In this document: positions 1 through 4,635 of the stretch, piece after piece
Position numbering within the stretch: position 1 is the stretch's first letter
Layout of the letters: each line of letters starts with the position of its first letter
NCBI GenBank assembly: GCA_020062605.1
Contig: JAGUWA010000012.1
Span: forward strand, 1 to 11,335
Source: Parvibaculum sp.
GTDB taxonomy: Bacteria > Pseudomonadota > Alphaproteobacteria > Parvibaculales > Parvibaculaceae
Reading direction: 5' to 3'
DNA: 11,335 bases
Notes under the pieces: generated by a model
Database searches by the model: none
What the model was told of the DNA's origin: nothing
What the model saw: only the letters and a program-made list of their open reading frames with translations
Position numbers and translations under genes: made by a program

Positions 1-336
1 ACCGCCCGGCGCGCGGCCGAGCCCCAGATCGATGCGGCCGGGATAGAGCGTCTCCAGAACGCGGAAACACTCCGCCACCTTGAGCGGGCTGTAATGCGGC
101 AGCATCACACCGCCCGAGCCGACACGGATGCGGTCCGTCGCCGCGGCTACGGCTCCAATCAGCACTTCGGGCGCAGAGCCGGCGAAGGAAGACGTGTTGT
201 GATGTTCGGCCAGCCAGTACCGGCTATAGCCGAAGCGTTCCGTCTGCCGTGCAAGGTCGATCGTGTTCGCGATCGCTTCGGCTGCGGTGCCGCCCTTGCG
301 GATGGGGGATTGGTCGAGAACGCTCAAGCTGACCAT
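1..336 (-). CDS. LLM-class flavin-dependent oxidoreductase, group 1 (partial, N-terminal 112 aa)
   Basis: This is the N-terminal part of a bacterial-luciferase-like monooxygenase; the reading frame is open to the left edge, so the C-terminus lies outside the window. The ATG is at 336-334. The start SVLDQSPIRKG (residues 5-15), the segment RYWLAEHHN (39-47), the glycine-rich RVGSGGVMLPHYSPLKVAE (71-89) and PGRIDLGLGRAPG (99-111) are the conserved blocks of the 'luciferase family oxidoreductase, group 1' (TIGR03558-type) subfamily. Members are TIM-barrel proteins that use reduced FMN; their substrates are mostly unknown. It lies 54 nt downstream of the thioesterase on the same strand, so the two may be co-transcribed. 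The ribosome binding site is weak (GGAAAG-like, about 9 nt upstream). The family call is firm; the substrate cannot be told from the sequence. Confidence 0.93.
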   Translation of the reverse strand, partial: MVSLSVLDQSPIRKGGTAAEAIANTIDLARQTERFGYSRYWLAEHHNTSSFAGSAPEVLIGAVAAATDRIRVGSGGVMLPHYSPLKVAECFRVLETLYPGRIDLGLGRAPGG

Positions 337-362
337 GAGGCTCGCTTTCCTGATGCAGGTTT

Positions 363-372
363 CCGGATCCGG
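363..372. repeat. 10-bp perfect palindrome between thioesterase and oxidoreductase genes
   Basis: The self-complementary sequence CCGGATCCGG lies in the 54-nt gap between the two minus-strand genes. It has no loop, so it is not a transcript hairpin. It may be chance in GC-rich DNA. No promoter could be assigned next to it. Confidence 0.35.
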
Positions 373-390
373 GATATCGGTATTCGCCCG

Positions 391-834
391 CTATTTTTCG
401 AGCGGCCGCTTCTTCACCCGCTTCACGATGCCCGAGTAGTTGAGCAGGATGCGTTCTTCCTCGCCCTTGCCGGTGAAAACCTGCCCGCGCAGGAAGACCA
501 TGCTGCCGGTGTTGCGGACCACCTCGCCCCGCGCCTCGATGAAGTCTCCCGCGCCGGCCGCCGCGGTAAATTCCGCCGTGAAGGAGACCGTCACCGATGG
601 CCCCTGCAGGATGTCGCGCCCAAAGGCAAACAACGAGAAATCCGCAAAGGTCATCAACAGGCCACCGTGAAGGAAGCCGCCGCCATTGCAATGCACGGGC
701 GTCGCTTCGAAGGCGCAAGTCACCGTTCCGTCCGCGTTCTTGCGAAAGAAAAAGGGACCGGCGTGATCTTCGAAAGGGTCATGCCCCTCCCACGTCTCGT
801 ACCCCGCGAGACGGCTGCTCAAGCTTGTATTCAT
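391..834 (-). CDS. PaaI/4HBT-family hotdog-fold acyl-CoA thioesterase
   Basis: This 147-residue protein has the length and pattern of a single-hotdog acyl-CoA thioesterase. The signature is HCNGGGFLHGGLLMTFADFSLF (residues 48-69): the HGG at 56-58 normally sits at the CoA-binding helix and D65 is the likely catalytic acid. The following strand region, VTVSFTAEFTAAAGAGDFIEA (81-101), matches the second half of the hotdog beta sheet. Such enzymes hydrolyse acyl- or aryl-CoA thioesters in the cytosol, usually as homotetramers. I placed the start at ATG 834; an in-frame TTG two codons earlier (840) is less likely. It is the first gene of a possible two-gene minus-strand unit with the flavin oxidoreductase. 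It diverges from the PAS_5 gene across a region holding an inverted repeat. The acyl substrate is unknown. Confidence 0.9.
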   Translation of the reverse strand: MNTSLSSRLAGYETWEGHDPFEDHAGPFFFRKNADGTVTCAFEATPVHCNGGGFLHGGLLMTFADFSLFAFGRDILQGPSVTVSFTAEFTAAAGAGDFIEARGEVVRNTGSMVFLRGQVFTGKGEEERILLNYSGIVKRVKKRPLEK

Positions 835-890
835 CTGCAAATAACCTGTCTTCGAATTCGATTGCCGCGCTTTTATCAGGAAGGGCGGCG

Positions 891-927
891 GTTCCCAAAT
901 CGCAAGCCCGGTTCTCCGCTTGGGAAC
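891..927. promoter_or_regulatory. Inverted repeat in the divergent thioesterase/PAS_5 promoter region (candidate operator)
   Basis: Two perfect 8-bp arms, GTTCCCAA (891-898) and TTGGGAAC (920-927), are separated by 21 bp. This is about three helical turns between equivalent points, a spacing suited to two protein half-sites on one DNA face. They sit in the 162-bp gap between the divergent starts at 834 and 997. I could not assign convincing -35/-10 pairs to either gene here, so its role as an operator is inference. Confidence 0.45.
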
Positions 928-996
928 AGCAAATTAAGACCTTCGTTACGCTAGTTGGGCAGACTGCCGCCGGAGACTCCAAAGGCGGAAGATGAA

Positions 997-1500
997 ATGA
1001 GTGCGGCTCTCAGAAACATTGCCCCGGTCGAGGAGAGTGCACACTTTCTGGCGCTTGATGAGCTTCCCGAGCCCTCGCTTCAACAGGTCCTTGCCTACTG
1101 GGAAATGAAGCGGGCAGGGCGTGAGATGCCCTCTCGCGACGACATCGTGCCGACCGCCTTTCCGCGCCTTATGCCGCGCATGTTTATGGTGAGGGTGGGA
1201 GAGGGACCAACCTTCATGTATAGCCTCGCCGGCAGCGAAAACATCGAAGCCCACGGCGAAAATTTCACCGGCATGGATGTGCGCGATCTCGATCGCAAAA
1301 GGCCTGGCTACGGAACCTCCATGCACCGCTTCTATGCCTCGATCGTGCAGCGGCGGCGGCCGTGTGCCGCTGGCGGATCGCTCGAATTCCTGAGCCGGGG
1401 ATTCTGCCGCTTCTCCGCCATCTATTTGCCGCTCGCAGGGGCCGATGGCGACGTGAGTCACATCATGGGCGTTGCGGCCTACAGAATTGGTCCGGAATAG
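997..1500 (+). CDS. PAS_5 (DUF1457-type) domain protein, first tandem copy
   Basis: This 167-residue protein is essentially one PAS_5 domain (PF07310-type), a family abundant in Alphaproteobacteria and without an established function. Family landmarks are YW (34-35), RAGREMPSRDDIVP (39-52), a strand region ending in YSLAGS (75-80), HGENFTG (86-92), and a C-terminal GGSLEFLSRGF followed by AIYLPL (141-146). There is no output domain, signal peptide or membrane segment, so it may be a stand-alone sensor or partner protein. ATG 997 is preferred because GGCGGAAG lies just upstream; an in-frame TTG at 955 would add 14 residues of unlike composition. It is followed after 142 nt by a clear paralogue in the same orientation, suggesting a local duplication. 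The ligand and signalling partner are unknown. Confidence 0.85.
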   Translation: MSAALRNIAPVEESAHFLALDELPEPSLQQVLAYWEMKRAGREMPSRDDIVPTAFPRLMPRMFMVRVGEGPTFMYSLAGSENIEAHGENFTGMDVRDLDRKRPGYGTSMHRFYASIVQRRRPCAAGGSLEFLSRGFCRFSAIYLPLAGADGDVSHIMGVAAYRIGPE

Positions 1501-1545
1501 GGCCTGCCATGCAATGCCTGTTTCCGCAAGGACAGGGCGCTATCG

Positions 1546-1560
1546 GTCCGGTTAACGGAC
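1546..1560. repeat. Small hairpin or palindrome between the two PAS_5 genes
   Basis: GTCCG (1546-1550) and CGGAC (1556-1560) are perfect arms around GTTAA. A related element, CCGTTAGG, follows about 15 nt later. No T-tract follows, so it is not a canonical terminator. It could be an operator for the second PAS_5 gene or part of a weak transcript hairpin. Confidence 0.35.
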
Positions 1561-1642
1561 ACTCGGTTCACCATCCGTTAGGAAAATCCCGGCACGCTGC
1601 TGCCACTGGCTCGGGCTGGGTCATGTGAAGGTTGAACGGGCG

Positions 1643-2179
1643 ATGATGCAACAGGTGGAATCCCATCGCGGCGGCGACGCGGAAGTGCTTGCCGAAGCGG
1701 ACGCGCATGGCATCGATTTTCGGCGTCTCAAGGAACTTCGCGAACCGCTTTGCCGCGACATGCTCAGCTATTGGAACGAGGTGCGTGGGGACCGCGCCAT
1801 GCCGCGCCCCGACGAAATCGACCCCGTCCGCTTTGCCCGCCACATGCCGAATCTTCTTGTGGTCCAGGTCGACTGGGACCCCTTCGATCTCACTTATCGT
1901 CTTGTCGGCGGCGATGTCGTGGACGCACATGGCGCTAATTTCCGTGGCCGGCGGGTGCTGGACAGTCCCTCGCATACAGGCCGTTTCAGCGAGGTTCTGT
2001 TCCGCTTCTACAAGTTCGTGGCTGAACAGCAGCGGCCCTATGCCGTTGGCGGCACAATGGAATATACGGCCCGTGGCAGGGTGAGCGTGGAGGCGGTCTA
2101 TCTGCCCCTGTCTCTCGACGGCAGCCGGGCCGACCGGATTCTCGGCGCGGCGATCTCCTCAGAGCTTCCGCGCGGGTAA
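1643..2179 (+). CDS. PAS_5 (DUF1457-type) domain protein, second tandem copy
   Basis: This 178-residue single-domain protein is a paralogue of the preceding gene. Conserved positions include YW (43-44), RGDRAMPRPDEIDP (48-61), FARHMPN (64-70), TYRLVGG (84-90), HGANFRG (96-102), RFY (121-123), GGTMEY (136-141) and AVYLPLSLDG (151-160). The shared pattern covers almost the whole domain, while the first 30 residues differ from copy one. I prefer ATG 1643, which has GAAGG (1627-1631) about 11 nt upstream; an in-frame GTG at 1625 would add six residues and has no better ribosome site. No DNA-binding, kinase or cyclase domain is attached. Whether the two copies form a heterodimer or bind different ligands cannot be judged here. 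Function is unknown in the family at large. Confidence 0.85.
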   Translation: MMQQVESHRGGDAEVLAEADAHGIDFRRLKELREPLCRDMLSYWNEVRGDRAMPRPDEIDPVRFARHMPNLLVVQVDWDPFDLTYRLVGGDVVDAHGANFRGRRVLDSPSHTGRFSEVLFRFYKFVAEQQRPYAVGGTMEYTARGRVSVEAVYLPLSLDGSRADRILGAAISSELPRG

Positions 2180-2200
2180 ATCCGGCTCTTTTCGCCGCTT

Positions 2201-2229
2201 TTGACCCCCGCCGGGCCTTGGCCTAAATT
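2201..2229 (+). promoter_or_regulatory. Sigma-70-type promoter of the acyl-CoA dehydrogenase transcript
   Basis: TTGACC (2201-2206) and TAAATT (2224-2229) are separated by exactly 17 bp, matching the housekeeping consensus at 5/6 and 4/6 positions. Transcription would start near 2236, leaving a leader of about 29 nt before the ATG at 2265. The stretch starts 21 nt after the PAS_5 stop codon, so the dehydrogenase probably has its own promoter. Confidence 0.65.
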
Positions 2230-2259
2230 CCCGCAACCTTAGAACCAGCAATGCGGGAA
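2228..2259. promoter_or_regulatory. Inverted repeat overlapping the -10 element and ribosome binding site (candidate operator)
   Basis: Arms TTCCCGCA (2228-2235) and TGCGGGAA (2252-2259) are a perfect 8-bp inverted repeat with a 16-bp spacer. The left arm shares the last two bases of the predicted -10 box. The right arm contains most of the Shine-Dalgarno sequence GGGAAG (2255-2260). If transcription starts near 2236, the left arm is not in the mRNA. A repressor binding DNA is therefore more likely than an RNA hairpin hiding the ribosome site. Confidence 0.5.
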
Positions 2260-2264
2260 GACCC

Positions 2265-3416
2265 ATGGCCCTCGACGCCGAAACACGCGACCAGCTCATT
2301 TCCTCCGTCCGCCGCTTCGTCGACGAGCGCCTTCGTCCGATCGAGGACAAGGTCTCCGAATCCGACAAGGTGCCGGACGAGATCGTCGAGGAAATGAAGG
2401 AGCTCGGTCTCTTCGGCATTTCCGTGCCGGTCGAATATGGCGGCCTCGGCCTCACCATGGAGGAAGAATGCCTCCTCATGTTCGAACTCGGCCGCACCTC
2501 GCCCGCCTTCCGCTCCGTCATCGGCACCAATGTCGGCATCGGCAGCCAGGGCATCGTCATGCATGGCCGTGAGGACCAGAAGGAATACTGGCTGCCGAAG
2601 ATCGCCAGCGGCGAGACCATCATCAGCTTCGCGCTCACCGAGCCGGAAGCGGGCTCCGACGCCGCCTCCCTCAAGACCACGGCCATCCGGGACGGCGACC
2701 ATTATGTGGTCAACGGCACCAAGCGCTACATCACCAATGCGAACAAGGCGCATGCCTTCACGCTGATGGCGCGCACCGATCCGAAGACGCCGGGCGCGAA
2801 GGGCGTCTCGGCTTTCGTCGTGCCGAGCGACATTCCCGGCATCCATATCGGCAAACCGGAAAAGAAGATGGGCCAGCAGGGCGCGCATATCTGCGACGTC
2901 GTCTTCGAGGACGCGCGCATTCCGGCCGAATGCCTGCTCGGTGCGGAGGAGGGCAAGGGCTTCGTCACAGCCATGCAGGTGCTGGAGCGGGGCCGATTGC
3001 ACATCTCCGCTGTCTGCATTGGCGTCGCCGACCGTCTCGTCGAGGATTCGGTGAAATATGCCGCCGAGCGCAAGCAGTTCGACGAACCGATAGGCAATCT
3101 GCAACTCGTGCAGGCCATGCTCGCGGATTCGAAGATGGAAGCCTATGCCGGCCGCTGCATGGTGATCGACGCCGCACGCCGCCGCGATGCGGGCGAGAAT
3201 GTCGCGACCGAGAGCTCCTGCTGCAAGCTCTTCTGCTCGGAAGCCGTAGGCCGCATCGCCGACCGCGCGGTGCAGGTCCATGGCGGGGCGGGTTACGTCG
3301 CCGATTATGGCATCGAGCGCTTCTATCGCGACGTGCGCATCTTCCGCATCTATGAGGGCACCAGCCAGGTCCAGCAGGTCATCATCGCTCGCAATCTGTT
3401 GAAGGCGGTAAGCTGA
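2265..3416 (+). CDS. Acyl-CoA dehydrogenase (FAD-dependent)
   Basis: This 383-residue protein has the standard length and three-part fold of acyl-CoA dehydrogenases: an N-terminal helical domain, a middle beta domain and a C-terminal four-helix domain. It carries the first family signature, FALTEPEAGSD (122-132), and the second, QVHGGAGYVADYGIERFYRD. The latter is followed by IYEGTSQVQ, in which E364 sits at the place of the catalytic base of short- and medium-chain enzymes. The enzyme oxidises an acyl-CoA to the 2-enoyl-CoA and passes electrons to electron-transfer flavoprotein in the cytosol. Chain-length or branched-chain preference cannot be read safely. The ATG is supported by GGGAAG four nt upstream and by the promoter above. 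The glycosylase-family gene begins about 42 nt after its stop, implying co-transcription. Confidence 0.96.
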   Translation: MALDAETRDQLISSVRRFVDERLRPIEDKVSESDKVPDEIVEEMKELGLFGISVPVEYGGLGLTMEEECLLMFELGRTSPAFRSVIGTNVGIGSQGIVMHGREDQKEYWLPKIASGETIISFALTEPEAGSDAASLKTTAIRDGDHYVVNGTKRYITNANKAHAFTLMARTDPKTPGAKGVSAFVVPSDIPGIHIGKPEKKMGQQGAHICDVVFEDARIPAECLLGAEEGKGFVTAMQVLERGRLHISAVCIGVADRLVEDSVKYAAERKQFDEPIGNLQLVQAMLADSKMEAYAGRCMVIDAARRRDAGENVATESSCCKLFCSEAVGRIADRAVQVHGGAGYVADYGIERFYRDVRIFRIYEGTSQVQQVIIARNLLKAVS

Positions 3417-3458
3417 AACCCGGCTTGCTTCCCGTTGTCGGCATTGCACAATGCGGAC

Positions 3459-4058
3459 ATGACGAAGCTCGATCGCCTCACCGCCGATATTCGGAGCTGC
3501 CGCATCTGCGTTGAAAGCCCGCTGAAGGCGCCATTGCCGCATGAGCCGCGTCCCGTCCTGCGCGTCTCGCGAAAGGCGCGTCTGTGCATCGTGGGGCAGG
3601 CGCCGGGCACGCGCGTACATGCCTCGGGCACACCTTTCACCGACCCAAGCGGAGACCGGCTCCGCGACTGGATGGGCGTCACCTCCGAAGAGTTCTATGA
3701 CGTGTCGCGTCTCGCCATCGTGCCCATGGGGTTCTGCTTTCCCGGTCTCGATGCGAAGGGCGGGGACCTGCCGCCGCGCCGCGAATGCGCCGAAGCCTGG
3801 CGCGAACAACTCTTCGGGCTCCTGCCACAGATCGAACTCACGCTTCTCGTCGGCCTGTATGCGCAGGCCTGGCATCTCGGCGCCGCTCGCAAGGAAAACC
3901 TCACCGCAACGGTCGCCGCCTGGCGGGAATATGGTCCGCGCTTCATCCCGCTGCCGCATCCCTCCTGGCGCAACAATGCCTGGATCAGGAAGAATCCCTG
4001 GTTCGAGGCGGAGCTGTTGCCCGTGCTGAGGCGCGAGGTGCGCCGCCTGATGGGCTGA
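3459..4058 (+). CDS. Uracil-DNA glycosylase superfamily protein, probable 4Fe-4S type
   Basis: This 199-residue protein carries the two uracil-DNA glycosylase superfamily motifs: GQAPG (46-50), followed by TPFTDPSGDRLRDWMG (58-73), and the C-terminal HPSWRNN (167-173), where HPS is the DNA-intercalation loop motif. Four cysteines, C14, C17, C93 and C110, are spaced much like the 4Fe-4S ligands of family-4 enzymes, which suggests an iron-sulfur cluster. Family-4 enzymes usually have an acidic residue in the first motif; here it is glutamine, so activity on uracil is likely but not proven. The role would be base-excision repair in the nucleoid. The start is uncertain: ATG 3459 has no strong ribosome site, and an in-frame TTG at 3435 lies nearer the dehydrogenase. 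The small gap to the upstream gene suggests translation within one operon. A bare SMUG-like or binding-only role is the alternative. Confidence 0.87.
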   Translation: MTKLDRLTADIRSCRICVESPLKAPLPHEPRPVLRVSRKARLCIVGQAPGTRVHASGTPFTDPSGDRLRDWMGVTSEEFYDVSRLAIVPMGFCFPGLDAKGGDLPPRRECAEAWREQLFGLLPQIELTLLVGLYAQAWHLGAARKENLTATVAAWREYGPRFIPLPHPSWRNNAWIRKNPWFEAELLPVLRREVRRLMG

Positions 4059-4070
4059 GGCTGCGGCATC

Positions 4071-4100
4071 GCGCCACAGCAAATCCGGCGCCTCTTTTTT
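4071..4100 (+). terminator. Weak intrinsic terminator after the glycosylase gene
   Basis: GCGCC (4071-4075) and GGCGC (4087-4091) can form a 5-bp all-GC stem with an 11-nt loop. It is followed by CTC and a run of six T (4095-4100). The stem is short, so leaky termination is expected. The last two T of the run are also the first two bases of the next promoter's -35 box. Confidence 0.45.
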
Positions 4101-4127
4101 GACACGCCCGCCCCCGCTCCTGATACT
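4099..4127 (+). promoter_or_regulatory. Sigma-70-type promoter of the copper-uptake unit
   Basis: TTGACA (4099-4104) is a perfect -35 box, followed after exactly 17 bp by GATACT (4122-4127; 4/6 match to the -10 consensus). Transcription would start around 4134, just before the AAGGGGG ribosome site at 4136-4142. The 17-bp spacer is not the lengthened 19-20 bp spacer typical of CueR/MerR-activated metal-efflux promoters. I see no obvious metal-regulator palindrome across it. Confidence 0.65.
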
Positions 4128-4149
4128 GCGCGGAAAAGGGGGCAGGCCT

Positions 4150-4596
4150 TTGGCCGATCGGCAACAGCATATGCGACGGAGAAATGCATCGCGCAGCAGG
4201 CGCGCTGCGCCCTCGCTTGCGTCGCGCTTCCTCCTTGGCCTCATTGCCCTGTCGATCCTCTTTCCCGCGCTCGCAGGCAGCCTTGCCGCGAGGCCGTTTC
4301 AGCAGGCCGGCATCTTCGACGACCGCATCGTCATCTGCACGGGAAGCGGCCTGAAAGTCATCCGCCTCGACGCAAACGGCGAACCTGTTTCCGGCGGCGA
4401 GGAACAACTGGACTTCGCGGCGGGCCTCTGCGCGCCGATGGCGACGGCCGCGCTCGCCGAATTCCGGGACGATCTCTTCACTCGGCTGCGTCAACCGCGC
4501 GTGCCCGATCTCCCGCGCCCAGCCGCCGCCATCCTCGTGCCGCACGGCACCGAGCATCCCCCAGCCCTCACCACGGGTCCCCCTGTCCTCGTCTGA
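4150..4596 (+). CDS. Small exported DUF2946-like protein, partner of the copper receptor
   Basis: This predicted 148-residue protein has an arginine-rich N-terminus and a hydrophobic segment (residues about 27-47, FLLGLIALSILFPALAGSLA) that looks like a signal peptide or membrane anchor. After it come VICTGSGLKVIRLD (61-74) and GLCAPM (92-97). This resembles the DUF2946 pattern of small proteins often encoded beside copper TonB receptors, where a C-x-A/T-x-G segment is followed by a second cysteine motif. Here the second motif is CAPM rather than a CPxC type. C63, C94, M97 and H132/H136 are possible copper ligands. The start is chosen at TTG 4150 because AAGGGGG lies 7 nt upstream; ATG 4171 (141 residues) is the alternative. 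The proline-rich tail is unremarkable. Family assignment is tentative, and the role in periplasmic copper handling is inferred from the neighbour. Confidence 0.65.
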   Translation: MADRQQHMRRRNASRSRRAAPSLASRFLLGLIALSILFPALAGSLAARPFQQAGIFDDRIVICTGSGLKVIRLDANGEPVSGGEEQLDFAAGLCAPMATAALAEFRDDLFTRLRQPRVPDLPRPAAAILVPHGTEHPPALTTGPPVLV

Positions 4597-4635
4597 GTTC
4601 TTCGCCGACCTTCAGACAAGACAGGAAAAGATCCA

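Noticed and set aside
94..954. 286-codon plus-strand frame across the left-hand genes.
   Set aside because: It is opposite the flavin oxidoreductase and thioesterase, both with diagnostic motifs, and its product resembles no known family.
3440..3454. GCATTG-CA-CAATGC palindrome just before the glycosylase ATG.
   Set aside because: The two-base loop makes a poor hairpin, and it may be partly coding if TTG 3435 is the start. No supporting promoter was found, so it is not listed as a feature.
4099..4149. Extending the DUF2946-like protein to the TTG at 4099.
   Set aside because: That TTG is the -35 box of a well-spaced promoter, and the extension would lie upstream of the predicted transcription start and of the ribosome site.
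2223..4244. 673-codon open frame on the minus strand opposite the acyl-CoA dehydrogenase and glycosylase genes.
   Set aside because: It lies antisense to two genes with clear family motifs. Its translation is rich in Ala, Arg, Gly, Asp and His with no recognisable domain, as expected of a shadow frame in GC-rich DNA.
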